Of a DNA stretch of 64,000 nucleotides, positions 1 to 10,139 are shown in pieces. The translations under genes and the position numbers were made by a program. How positions within the stretch are numbered: position 1 is the first letter of the stretch; every line of letters starts with the position of its first letter. The stretch is from Spinactinospora alkalitolerans (GTDB taxonomy: Bacteria; Actinomycetota; Actinomycetes; Streptosporangiales; Streptosporangiaceae): the NCBI RefSeq assembly GCF_013408795.1, contig NZ_JACCCC010000001.1, forward strand, positions 2,480,001 to 2,544,000. Direction: 5' to 3'. Under the pieces are notes generated by a model. The model had not been told where the DNA came from. It made no database searches and saw only the letters and a list, made by a program, of their open reading frames with translations.

Positions 1-10
1 AATTCCTTGA

Positions 11-2281
<2,271 letters not shown>

Positions 2282-2329
2282 CCCCGCCCGCCGGCGACGC
2301 GCCGGACCGCAGCACACGACCGCGGCCGT

Positions 2330-4552
2330 GTGGCTGACCTGCGGACTGGTGGAGTGCTGGATTATGGGCCAAGATGGGGCGCCGTGGACACAATCCGTAA
2401 CTCGTCGGGTGGCCAGGTCTCGGGGACGCTGATCCAGATCGGCACACTCAACGGGTCTGTGGACCTCGGGCAGCAGGGGAGACGAGGAGTTCGCCTGCTA
2501 CCCGCGGTCACCTCGGCGTTTCAGAACCGTACGGTCGAGTTCGCCGAACTCGACGGCTGGGCCGAGGAGGCCGAAGCCGGCGGGAGGCGCCTGTGGAACA
2601 TCACGGGGTCGTCCGGGATCGGAAAGACCACGCTCGCCCTCACCTGGATCAACGAGAACCGGCACCGCTTCGGCCACGCCCAGATCGCCATGGAGTGCGG
2701 AGGCGGTTCCCGCGGCGGCCGGGGCCGCGGTATCGAGGAGGTGTGCGACCGCTACTTCGCGTTGACCGGATTCGTCACCGAAGGGCACGCGCTGGGGACG
2801 CCCGCCGCGAAGATCGACCTGTTCCGCTCGCTGATCGAGGAGCGTCCGGTCGTGCTCCTCCTCGACGACGTCCAATCGGCCGCCCAGGTCCGGCCGTTCC
2901 TGTCGAACCTTCCGGGGCTACTGGTCATCGTCACCAGCCGCGTCCCGCTCCCCGGGCTCGCTCAGGACCGGCCGCGCCGATTGGACCTGGCCCCGATGAC
3001 GGGCGAGGCCCTGGCGGACCTGCTCGTCGAAATCCTGGACGAGGAGCGCACGGCAGCGGAGCCCCGCGCCTTCGCCGAACTCGTCGCGCTGTGCACGGGC
3101 TCGCCCCTGGTCGCCGGCCACGCTGCCGGCCTGCTGCACGACCGGCCGAACCTGCCGATCGGTGGACTCGTCGCCCGGATGGCCGAACACGGCCGCTTGA
3201 CCGCCATCGAGGACGGGGACGACGACACCATGGCCCGCCCGTCATCGGTGTTCGACGTCTCCTACGCCGAACTCGGCCCGGATGGCGCCGAGGTCTACCG
3301 CGCCATCGGCCTGCATCCGACCCGGGACTTCGACTCCGGGTTGATTCCGGCGCTGTTCCCCGACTCCCCGGAGCGCGGTGAAGCGGGACTGCGCGAGCTG
3401 CTGCGCCGCGGGCTGGTCAAGGCGGACCGGCGCGGCCGCAGCCTGATGGACGACCTCACCCACGAACACGCCGCGACGCGCGCCCACCGCAGCACCGGCC
3501 CCGGCGAGCGCGCGCGGATCCGCGAGCGGATCGCGGACCACTACCTCCACGGCGCCGTCGCGGCGGACACCCACCTGTCCCAGCGCTGGCGGCTCGGTCG
3601 GCTCTACGGCGAACGGCCGCCGTTCCCGCCTCCGGACTTCGCCGCTGCTCTGCGGCGCGACCCCGCGGCCGAACGGAGCCCCGGCGATCCGCCGGCACCC
3701 ATGGAGTGGATCGGGGACAACCTCGCCGCGATCATGTCCTGCATGGAGCGTTCCGGCCGGATATGGGACGGGAGCCGCCCGGCCCCCGGCTACCGGTGGC
3801 AGATGGCCGAGGCCACCAACGCCTATTTCACCGCCAACGGGCGCGGCGACGAGCGTGCGACCATTCTGGCCTGGGCCGAGCAGGACGCGCTGGCGTGCGA
3901 GGACGCCGACGCCCAGGCGCGCGTCCAGGCGCAGTGGGGCGAGATGCTGCTCGGCCAGGGCCGGCCGGACGAGGCGGAGAAACGGTTCCGGCGCTCACTG
4001 GAGGCGGCCGAGGCCGGTGCCGATCCACGGGGAGTGGGCGCCGCGCTGGAGTGGCTGGGCATCACCGAGCGCCGCCGCGGACGGCCCCGCCGGGCCCTGG
4101 AGTACCTCGACAGGTCCCGGCCGTTCCTCGATCCCGCGCGCAGGCGCAGCCACGCCCTGCACCACATGCACCGGGCCGACGCCTACGCCGTCCTCGGCGA
4201 CCGCCCGGCGGCGCTGGAGTGCTACGCCGCGTCCATGGCGTGCTTCCGCGAATACGCCGAAGAGGGACGGCGCGACCACGCCAACGAGGGCAAGGTCCTG
4301 ATGGGGCAGGGCCGATCGCTGGCGGCGGAACACCCGGACCAGGCGCGGGCCCTGTTCGAGGAGGCCGTGACCCGCTTCCGCGCGGCGCAGCGTCCCTACC
4401 AGGAGGGCAAGGCCGTGGAAGCCCTCGGCGATCTCGGAGGCGGCGACGAGGCCGCGGGCCGGTACTGGCAGGCGGCGCTCGACCTCTATGCCCGCATCGG
4501 CAACGCGGGCGCGGCCGATCGCGTGCGCGCCAAACTCGGCCGCACCGGCTGA
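2330..4552 (+). CDS. STAND-class NTPase with NB-ARC-like domain and C-terminal TPR-like repeats
   Basis: A 740-aa protein if the GTG at 2330 is used. A P-loop (GSSGIGKTT, residues 93-101) and a Walker B strand (VVLLLDD, about 174-180) mark a signal-transduction NTPase of the bacterial NLR/AfsR-like kind. The C-terminal half (about 480-735) is helical and repeat-like (LLGQGRPDEAEKRFRRSLE and similar), as in TPR sensor domains. The segment NSSGGQVSGTLIQIG near residue 24 is the short Gly/Val-rich leader found at the start of many actinobacterial NB-ARC proteins, so a GTG at 2384 is an alternative start. No effector domain is recognised. Possible roles are transcriptional control or phage sensing; the sequence does not decide. 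It converges on the next gene, 21 bp away. Confidence 0.75.
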   Translation: MADLRTGGVLDYGPRWGAVDTIRNSSGGQVSGTLIQIGTLNGSVDLGQQGRRGVRLLPAVTSAFQNRTVEFAELDGWAEEAEAGGRRLWNITGSSGIGKTTLALTWINENRHRFGHAQIAMECGGGSRGGRGRGIEEVCDRYFALTGFVTEGHALGTPAAKIDLFRSLIEERPVVLLLDDVQSAAQVRPFLSNLPGLLVIVTSRVPLPGLAQDRPRRLDLAPMTGEALADLLVEILDEERTAAEPRAFAELVALCTGSPLVAGHAAGLLHDRPNLPIGGLVARMAEHGRLTAIEDGDDDTMARPSSVFDVSYAELGPDGAEVYRAIGLHPTRDFDSGLIPALFPDSPERGEAGLRELLRRGLVKADRRGRSLMDDLTHEHAATRAHRSTGPGERARIRERIADHYLHGAVAADTHLSQRWRLGRLYGERPPFPPPDFAAALRRDPAAERSPGDPPAPMEWIGDNLAAIMSCMERSGRIWDGSRPAPGYRWQMAEATNAYFTANGRGDERATILAWAEQDALACEDADAQARVQAQWGEMLLGQGRPDEAEKRFRRSLEAAEAGADPRGVGAALEWLGITERRRGRPRRALEYLDRSRPFLDPARRRSHALHHMHRADAYAVLGDRPAALECYAASMACFREYAEEGRRDHANEGKVLMGQGRSLAAEHPDQARALFEEAVTRFRAAQRPYQEGKAVEALGDLGGGDEAAGRYWQAALDLYARIGNAGAADRVRAKLGRTG

Positions 4553-4573
4553 CCGGGCCATCGGATACAGGCG

Positions 4574-6550
4574 TCAGCGGGTGGTGGCGCGGAACTCGGC
4601 GCGGACCGTGCGCTCGGGGGAGACGTGGACCACCAGAGGGCTCGACGCCGCGATGTCCTCGACGGCGTGCGCTCCGGTCAGAATCCGCTCCGCCAGCACG
4701 GCGAGCACCAGCTCCGCGTCCTCGGCGTGGTCGATCGAGTCGAGGACGAGCGACGCCGATCGGCCGTCGCGCGTGCGCACGCGGGCGCCGTGCGCATCGT
4801 GGACGACGGTCAACCGGGCGCCGCAGCGGTGCTCGAAGACGTCGGCCGACCACGTCTCCTCGTCACAGGGCAGTGCGTCCAGCGGGACTCGGACGATGTC
4901 GGCCAGTCCGAACAGCCGGTGGTCGAGCTCCTCGTCGGAGACGATCAGCACCCCTTCGGGAAGGGGCGCGGTGATCGGGGCGTCGGCGGCAACGGCGGCC
5001 GGGGTCCGGTGGACGGAGAGCTCGCCGGGACCGCCGCCGTCGACCTGCCGGACGTGCGTCCACAGCGAGGAGGGCGACGCGCTGCCGAGCTCCGGGGCGG
5101 GGACGGCGAGCAGCGCGGGTTCGGTCTCCGGCGGCGGGGCGCCGATGATCCGGTAGGCCGCTTCCCGGATCAGAGGGAGCGAGCGGCCGGGTGCGGAGCT
5201 GACCCATGCGGCGCCGGTCGCGTGCGTCTGTCCGCGGAGTTCCTCGGCGAGGTGCAGTTGCGGCCGGATCGGCGCGAACGGATCGAGGGTCGGCGCGACG
5301 TCGAAGAGCCGGCCGAGGCCGGAGCAGGGGTCGATCGCGGAGCGGCCGCTCTTGTCGAGTAGGACCGGTCGGCCCACGGCGGCGGCGTACATGCCGACGG
5401 AACCGTGGTCGGAGACGACCCAGTCGGAGGCGATGACGGCGGCCCGCCAGCCTTCGTGCGGGTGGATGAGGAACAGCCCGGCGCGGAGCGCGTCGAACAG
5501 CCATGCGCGAATCTGGTATTCGCTGTGGGAGGCCCAGATATTGGGGTGCAGGATCAGGGCGATTCGGAATTCGTCGTGGGGGAGCTGCGCGAGGAGGCGC
5601 GGTATGAGTTCGGGGTCGAGCCCGAACAGCGAGTCGTCTTTCCACGTCGAGTTGACGGTGATGAGCCGCTGGCCGGGGCGCAGACGGAAGGCGCGGCGGT
5701 AGTTGAGCCGGCGGGGCAGGCTCGCGAGGAGGCGGTCGTAGCAGGGGTCGCCGGCGACGAAGGCGAGGGGGAGGGCGTCGCGGCAGCCTTCGGCGAGCCG
5801 ACCGAGCTGCTCGGAGTGAGAGAGCGCGATGGCGGACGGAACGAGACGCCCGTCGTGCTTCAGGGTGTCCTCGGACAGGCCGAAGACTCCCGGCTCCCGG
5901 CTCCCGGCTCCCGGCTCCCGGCTCCCGGCTCCCGGCTCCCGGCTCCCGGCTCCCGGCTCCCGGCTCCCGGCTCCCGGCTCCCGGCTCCCGGCTCCCGGCT
6001 CCCGGCTCCCGGCTCCCGGCTCCCGGCTCCACCTTTTATTGTATCCATTGCCATGGGGAATTCGCAGAATCGGCGATTTCAATTCGTGGAGGTTGTCCCC
6101 GAGGCTCGCGGTGACGACGATATCGAATTCGAGGCTCGCCGCCTGTTCCCACGTCAGGCGCAGAAATCCCGTTTCCTTCATGTGTTCCTCGACGCCGGAG
6201 GAGAACACGGCGTCGCTCGTCTGCACGCTGAAGAGCTGGACGCGCCGGTCGTGGAAGACAGGGAGTACGTCGGTCATGCGCGTGGCGGCGGCGACGCTGT
6301 GGATGACGGCAAGGACGCGCAACGACGTCGACGCGGTTCTCCACGAGGGCTCCGCGGAGCGGATGGGGCGAGCTGCCGATGAGGGATCCGCCGTCTTGTC
6401 CGTCACAAGGCGGAAAGCATACCGGCCAACGCGACAATCCGGCAAAAGGGAACGGAACGGGCGGGTTCGTCCGAAGGCGGGGCCGAGTCCGATCCTCCTC
6501 AGCAGTTGGGCGTTGAGGGCCACCACGATGGTGGACAGGCTCATCACCAC
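4574..6550 (-). CDS. GT-B-like transferase (CDP-glycerol glycerophosphotransferase-like) with internal heptapeptide repeat tract
   Basis: The open frame gives up to 658 aa. [10 protein letters not shown] at about residue 76 starts a Rossmann-like strand, and everything upstream looks non-conserved, so the true start probably lies downstream of 6550 (no convincing RBS seen). The C-terminal half has ALILHPNIW and [19 protein letters not shown], resembling the donor-binding region of GT-B glycerophosphotransferases (I/V-S/T-D-x-S-S followed by G-P-V-L). Between the halves, after NGYNKRWS, lies a perfect tract of the period GSREPGA encoded by a 7-bp tandem repeat; the gene then resumes in frame at VFGLSEDTL. 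Because 7 is not a multiple of 3, copy-number change would alter the frame. The acceptor and pathway are unknown; the family call is inference. Confidence 0.6.
   Translation of the reverse strand: MVMSLSTIVVALNAQLLRRIGLGPAFGRTRPFRSLLPDCRVGRYAFRLVTDKTADPSSAARPIRSAEPSWRTASTSLRVLAVIHSVAAATRMTDVLPVFHDRRVQLFSVQTSDAVFSSGVEEHMKETGFLRLTWEQAASLEFDIVVTASLGDNLHELKSPILRIPHGNGYNKRWSREPGAGSREPGAGSREPGAGSREPGAGSREPGAGSREPGAGSREPGVFGLSEDTLKHDGRLVPSAIALSHSEQLGRLAEGCRDALPLAFVAGDPCYDRLLASLPRRLNYRRAFRLRPGQRLITVNSTWKDDSLFGLDPELIPRLLAQLPHDEFRIALILHPNIWASHSEYQIRAWLFDALRAGLFLIHPHEGWRAAVIASDWVVSDHGSVGMYAAAVGRPVLLDKSGRSAIDPCSGLGRLFDVAPTLDPFAPIRPQLHLAEELRGQTHATGAAWVSSAPGRSLPLIREAAYRIIGAPPPETEPALLAVPAPELGSASPSSLWTHVRQVDGGGPGELSVHRTPAAVAADAPITAPLPEGVLIVSDEELDHRLFGLADIVRVPLDALPCDEETWSADVFEHRCGARLTVVHDAHGARVRTRDGRSASLVLDSIDHAEDAELVLAVLAERILTGAHAVEDIAASSPLVVHVSPERTVRAEFRATTR
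5887..6030. repeat. Heptanucleotide tandem repeat, 20.6 perfect copies, inside a coding region
   Basis: The unit is CTCCCGG on the + strand, repeated without a mismatch for 144 bp. On the coding (-) strand every frame reads the same seven codons (Gly-Ser-Arg-Glu-Pro-Gly-Ala) in a different phase and none contains a stop. At the present copy number both flanks of the host gene are in frame. Losing one unit would move translation into a frame that stops at 5860; gaining one would enter a frame that runs as an Arg-rich tail to 4863. Confidence 0.97.
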
Positions 6551-6669
6551 CGCGCCGGATTCCGGCGGCGGCTCCTACACCGGATCGGCCTCCGGCAGCG
6601 CCCGTGCGGCCCTGGACCTCGCCTACAGCAGGATCGGCACGCCCTACGTCTGGGGCGGAACCGGCCCCG
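6529..6669 (+). pseudogene. NlpC/P60 endopeptidase remnant
   Basis: The + strand reads SGSARAALDLAYSRIGTPYV followed by WGGTGP, the opening helix and strand of an NlpC/P60 cell-wall hydrolase core. The expected catalytic Cys motif (D-C-S-G) that should follow is absent; the sequence ends in PVLSRGR and a stop next to the 3' end of the copper-protein gene. The fragment is about 45 aa and overlaps the 5' end of the open frame of the neighbouring transferase. Confidence 0.55.
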
Positions 6670-6672
6670 TCC

Positions 6673-7080
6673 TCAGCCGAGGGAGGTGAGGAGGTCGTTG
6701 CACGCCTGTTCGCAGCGTCGGCAGGCTTCGGCGCAGACGCGGCAGTGGTCGTGCATGTCGGCGTGGCGGGCGCACTCGTCGCCGCAGCTCTTGCACGCCT
6801 GCGCACATGCCTGGAGTACTTCGCGGGTGATGTTGGCGTCGTAGCCGGTGTGGCGGGACAGCACCCGTCCGGTCGTCAGGCAGATGTCGGCGCAGTCGTC
6901 GTTGGCGCGGATGCACTTGCGCAGCTCCGCCACCCGCTCCTCGCTGAGGCAGGCGTCGGCGCAGGCCGTGCAGGCCTGTGCGCAGGTGAAGCACTCCTGG
7001 ATGCAGCGGGTCAGCTTCTCCCGGTCCAGGTGGCCCAGGCTCGCCGGATAGGTCTGGAGCATGTCACCGGCAACGGTCAT
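6673..7080 (-). CDS. Four-helix-bundle copper-storage protein (Csp/DUF326 family)
   Basis: A 135-aa protein with 18 cysteines arranged as CxxxC, CxxC and CxxxC pairs along the helices (for example CFTCAQACTACADAC near residue 25 and CRVCAEACRRC near 115). This is the pattern of cytosolic Csp proteins, whose Cys lining binds many Cu(I) ions; copper binding here is inferred from the family. No signal peptide is seen, so it should be cytoplasmic. The ATG at 7080 is preceded by GGAGG with 6 nt spacing; a longer open frame upstream lacks conserved sequence. It lies downstream of the Cys-rich peptide gene and the MerR-controlled promoter on the same strand, which supports a metal-detoxification role. 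Confidence 0.85.
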   Translation of the reverse strand: MTVAGDMLQTYPASLGHLDREKLTRCIQECFTCAQACTACADACLSEERVAELRKCIRANDDCADICLTTGRVLSRHTGYDANITREVLQACAQACKSCGDECARHADMHDHCRVCAEACRRCEQACNDLLTSLG

Positions 7081-7277
7081 CGTCGGCCTCCGTCGTCGTC
7101 GATCGCGATTGGCGGCGGCCCACTGCCCGGTATCCGGCGCCCGAAACACCGCGTCAGGGAACAACGGTTGTCCGTGGTGGTTACCGGCTCCTCGCGGTCG
7201 TCGGCATTCTCAAGGCAAGGGGGCCGAGGGCGTGCACGGGCGGGAGCGGGCCGGTTCGGTCCGCCCCCGCTTGCGGG

Positions 7278-7424
7278 TCACGAGACCTCGGCCATCGTCC
7301 TGCCGCAGCAGCACGTCGGGTTCTGGTCACCGGTGCAGGTGGCCGGAGCGCCGCGGGTCACCGTGACCTCGCATCCGCAGCCGGGGTCGGGGCAGCGGTA
7401 GGTCTCGCCTTCACGCAATGGCAT
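7278..7424 (-). CDS. Small Cys-rich metal-binding peptide (metallothionein-like)
   Basis: A 48-aa peptide with seven cysteines (CPDPGCGC near residue 11 and CTGDQNPTCCC near 30), too short for an enzyme and well suited to chelating soft metals. AAGGAG lies 5 nt before the ATG. It is the first gene of the leftward unit under the over-spaced MerR-type promoter at 7458-7487, and the Csp copper-storage gene follows 197 bp downstream. The family is not recognised with certainty; metal binding is inferred from the cysteines and context. Confidence 0.75.
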   Translation of the reverse strand: MPLREGETYRCPDPGCGCEVTVTRGAPATCTGDQNPTCCCGRTMAEVS

Positions 7425-7457
7425 GATCGGCTCCTTCCGTTCGTTCCTGGTAGTGAC

Positions 7458-7487
7458 GCTAGAACCCGGCCCCGGGGGCCGGGTCAA
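7458..7487 (-). promoter_or_regulatory. Over-spaced MerR-type promoter with 19-bp palindrome
   Basis: On the - strand TTGACC (7487-7482) and TCTAGC (7463-7458) are separated by 18 nt. The spacer is a palindrome: CCCGGCCCC (7465-7473), one central base, GGGGCCGGG (7475-7483). A stretched spacer with the dyad between -35 and -10 is the hallmark of promoters untwisted by MerR/CueR activators. It points at the Cys-rich peptide and copper-storage genes and lies 31 bp before the divergent MerR gene. Confidence 0.8.
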
Positions 7488-7517
7488 GACCGGGAGGACG
7501 AAGAAGGAGGCGGGCGG

Positions 7518-7961
7518 ATGGCTGCGATGCTCACGACCGGCCAGATCGCCGAGGCGGCCGGGGTCTCGCGAAAGGCGCTGCGGGTGTATGAGGAGCGTGG
7601 TCTCCTCAGTCCTGAGCGCGGCCCGCAGGGCTATCGGTGCTACAGCCGGACCGAGGTGGAGGTGGCCGTGTTCATCCGCCGGGCCCGCGCGCTCGGACTG
7701 GGGTTGGACGGCATCGCCGGGATCCTGGCGGTGGGTCGCAGCGGTCAGGCGCCATGTGCGGAGGTCCGGGGCCTGCTCGATGAGCGCCTGGCCGAAATCG
7801 ATGCCGCCATCGCCGATCTGCGCGCGCTGCGCACCACCCTGGAGCACGCGCGCACCACGCCACCGGCCGACCCGGTCGGCGACTCCGGTGCCATCTGCCC
7901 CATCATCGACGGTTCGTCTGGACGGTGCGGCGCAGGGGGAGGCACCGGAGGACTTCGGTGA
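7518..7961 (+). CDS. MerR-family metal-responsive regulator
   Basis: A 147-aa protein: N-terminal winged HTH (LTTGQIAEAAGVSRKALRVY, residues 5-24), the usual RxYxR segment, then a dimerisation helix and metal-loop cysteines (APCAEV near 77 and AICPIID near 126), as in CueR/ZntR-type sensors. It is divergent from the Cys-rich peptide and Csp genes and should activate their palindromic promoter on binding metal (copper is the likely ligand from the Csp neighbour). The tail after CPIID is not MerR-like: a transposase remnant begins on the other strand exactly there, so the last ~17 residues are probably foreign sequence read through. Confidence 0.85.
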   Translation: MAAMLTTGQIAEAAGVSRKALRVYEERGLLSPERGPQGYRCYSRTEVEVAVFIRRARALGLGLDGIAGILAVGRSGQAPCAEVRGLLDERLAEIDAAIADLRALRTTLEHARTTPPADPVGDSGAICPIIDGSSGRCGAGGGTGGLR

Positions 7962-8210
7962 CGGCGGCCAGACCGTGGGGAGTCGTCCGGCTGGTGCGCC
8001 GACCGATGGCGAGAACGGTGAGGAGGGCGTGAGCGAGCATGGCCGGCAGCGTCCAGCGGTGCCAGGATCGCCAGTGCCGGGCCTGGTGCCGGCCCAGTCC
8101 GGTGAGGGGTCCGGCGGTCTGGAGGTTCTCCTCCGCCGACCAGCGGCGGCCGGCGGCTTCCACCAGCCATGCCGACCACGGCTGCCGGTAAGCCGACATG
8201 CCGGGCGGCA
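7903..8210 (-). pseudogene. IS701-like transposase, C-terminal fragment
   Basis: About 100 codons matching the C-terminus of IS701/DDE-type transposases: RRWSAEENLQTAGPLTGLG, then WRSWHRWTLPAMLAHALLTV. The N-terminal and middle catalytic parts are missing. Its stop codon lies inside the last codons of the MerR gene, so the insertion or a later deletion replaced the MerR 3' end. No terminal inverted repeats could be paired. Confidence 0.65.
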
Positions 8211-8246
8211 GGCGCCACCCTTACCGACGCAGGCTGCCCCCGCAGG

Positions 8247-9071
8247 TCAGGCGGCATCGGTTCGCGCCGCGGTGACCGCCACCGTGGTGTAGCGCATCGT
8301 GAAGCCGCCTCCCATCGTGTCGATGGCGGCGCCCATGCCTGCCAGCAGCTCCTCCAGCCTGGCCGGCGGGAACCGGCTGTGGCCGCCTTGAGTGGGTATC
8401 TGGTCCAGCCACTCGTCCCGGGTGTAGGACCGCTCCCAGTCGAATCGCCACTGCTCCGGATCGCCGAACGCGCCCACCTGCCGTATCCCGTCGGCTGCCC
8501 TGGTGCACAGCACCGAGTACCCGTCCGAGTCGGTCGTCCATCGGCGGGAGGCAAGGGAGTCGGGCATCACCCCGCGGTAGACCTCGGCGAAGGCTTCCGC
8601 CACGTCGGGCGGCGGTTGATCCACGTTCCAGAACACCGCCAGCCGGCCGCCGGGCCGCAGCGCCTGCGCGGCCTTGGCCGCTCCCGCGACCGGGTCCACC
8701 CAGTGCCAGGTCTGCCCGGCGACGACCGCGTCGAATGCTCGGCCGGCGGGGTCCCAGACCTCGAACGCCGCCACCTCGACCTCGACCCCGCTCCGCCGCG
8801 CGAAGTCGGCCATCCGCGCGTCCGGCTCGACCCCGAGCACCCGACAGCCGGCCGCTTGGAACTGCCGGGCCGCGATGCCGGTACCGCAGCCGACGTCGAC
8901 GACGTCGGGCCCGGGGCCGGCGGCGACGATCGCCTCCACCATGGCGTCGGGGTAGCGGGGCCGGGCCCGGTCATAGCGTTCGGCGTCCGAGCCGAACGAC
9001 TCCGCTACCTGTCGGTGTTGATGAGGCTCGTGCTCGGAAGGGCGCGCTCGCTCCGGCGGTATGGTGGGCAT
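8247..9071 (-). CDS. Class I SAM-dependent methyltransferase
   Basis: A 274-aa protein with the SAM-binding motif VVDVGCGTGIAARQF near residue 60, an acidic residue closing strand 2 (LGVEPDA) and QALRPGGRLAVFW at motif III, as in the UbiE/Methyltransf_11 fold. The substrate is unknown. A TetR gene is divergent and the first of two 18-bp palindromes overlaps this start codon, so direct repression is likely. The much longer upstream open frame is antisense to the TetR gene and is not coding. Confidence 0.85.
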   Translation of the reverse strand: MPTIPPERARPSEHEPHQHRQVAESFGSDAERYDRARPRYPDAMVEAIVAAGPGPDVVDVGCGTGIAARQFQAAGCRVLGVEPDARMADFARRSGVEVEVAAFEVWDPAGRAFDAVVAGQTWHWVDPVAGAAKAAQALRPGGRLAVFWNVDQPPPDVAEAFAEVYRGVMPDSLASRRWTTDSDGYSVLCTRAADGIRQVGAFGDPEQWRFDWERSYTRDEWLDQIPTQGGHSRFPPARLEELLAGMGAAIDTMGGGFTMRYTTVAVTAARTDAA

Positions 9072-9100
9072 GCGCCCACCATAGTGGGCAAGTGCCCACT
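9063..9100. promoter_or_regulatory. Twin TetR-type operators
   Basis: Two palindromes 20 bp apart centre to centre: GGTGGGC-4-GCCCACC (9063-9080) and AGTGGGCA-2-TGCCCACT (9083-9100). They share the half-site GTGGGC, lie between the divergent methyltransferase and TetR genes, and the first covers the methyltransferase ATG (9069-9071). Spacing of two helical turns suggests two repressor dimers on the same DNA face. Confidence 0.75.
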
Positions 9101-9143
9101 CGACAATCGGGTGGGACCGAGCAAGGGAGAGGAGTGATGCACG

Positions 9144-9731
9144 GTGCCGACAGGGGTGGCCATACGCGCCGTGCGCGAGCATCTGTTCGACGCCGCCGAG
9201 CGCGTCCTGCTCCGGGACGGGCCGAGCGCACTGACCAGCCGGGCGGTCACCACGGAGGCGGGCTGTGCCAAGGGCGTCCTGCACCGGCACTTCGCCGACT
9301 TCGACGCCTTCCTCGCCGAACTTGTGCTGGACCGCATCGACCGGATCGACCGCCAGGCCGCCGCCCTGCGCGACTCGGCCGGGACCGGCACCGTCGCCGA
9401 CAACCTCACCGACGCGCTGACGGCCCTGTTCGGGCCGGTCGCCGTGGCGATCGTCGGCCTCGTCACCTTCCGGGACGACCTGCGTGCCCGGCTGCGCCAG
9501 ACCACGCCGACCGGCCTGCCGGTCCTGACGGAGGCCACGGCCATGATCGCCTCCTACCTCACCGCCGAGCGCGAACTGGGCCGCATCGCGGCCGATGCCG
9601 ACGTCGACGCGCTCGCTCCCACGCTGATCGGGGCCGGGCACCTGCTGTTCGCCGACCGGAAAGGCGCCCCGCCGGAGGCCGGTGCCGTCCGCAAGGTCGT
9701 GACCACGGTCATCCCGGCTTGGACGGCGTAG
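9144..9731 (+). CDS. TetR-family transcriptional repressor
   Basis: A 195-aa protein with the N-terminal TetR HTH (ALTSRAVTTEAGCAKGVLHR, residues 29-48, then HFADFDAF) and an all-helical ligand domain. GTG start with GGGAGAGGAG about 10 nt upstream. It is divergent from the methyltransferase gene across the twin GTGGGC operators and probably represses both genes. The ligand is unknown. Confidence 0.88.
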   Translation: MPTGVAIRAVREHLFDAAERVLLRDGPSALTSRAVTTEAGCAKGVLHRHFADFDAFLAELVLDRIDRIDRQAAALRDSAGTGTVADNLTDALTALFGPVAVAIVGLVTFRDDLRARLRQTTPTGLPVLTEATAMIASYLTAERELGRIAADADVDALAPTLIGAGHLLFADRKGAPPEAGAVRKVVTTVIPAWTA

Positions 9732-10139
9732 ACCGCGGCGGCGATCACGCCGTCGACGCCCTCGGCCACCACCGAGCCGCGGGCTCCGGCGACGTAGACG
9801 GATTGCGGGTGCCCGGTCACACCTCCGTCGGAGATGTCCGCGTCGCCGACCCCATCGTGCTCGCCCGCACTCGACCACTATTCCAGGTCGATCTCGCTCC
9901 GCGGGTCAGAGCCACCCCGGCCGGTGGAGTGCCCGGTCGTGCCGTGCCCGGGCCCGTAGGCGTCATCCGCCGTCGGACGGGTCCGGCCGGAGGCCGCCCC
10001 GATCCGTCGGCACAGCTGTCGGGTGTGTATCCGCCGAGGTCGCGGGTAGCGGCGCGATGCGCCGCCGGTACGGAGCGGATCGCGCCGGCGGACGTGAAGT
10101 GCGGCCCGCCGTCTCACAATCAGCGCCACAAGGTGACCG
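9732..10139. other. Intergenic region, no gene recognised
   Basis: 408 bp between the TetR stop and the persulfide dioxygenase start. Both strands were read; the open frames lack recognisable motifs and ribosome binding sites. No strong hairpin or operator was seen. Confidence 0.5.

Noticed and set aside
5887-6030. CRISPR-like array
   Set aside because: The unit is 7 bp with no spacers; it is a microsatellite.
5405-6689. + strand open frames through the heptamer tract
   Set aside because: The repeat lacks stops in all six frames, so long frames arise there automatically. Only the - strand flanks show conserved protein sequence.
8247-9878. 543-codon open frame on the - strand, longer than the methyltransferase
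   Set aside because: The part beyond 9071 is antisense to the TetR gene and has Arg/Gly-rich, motif-free sequence; the methyltransferase starts at 9071.
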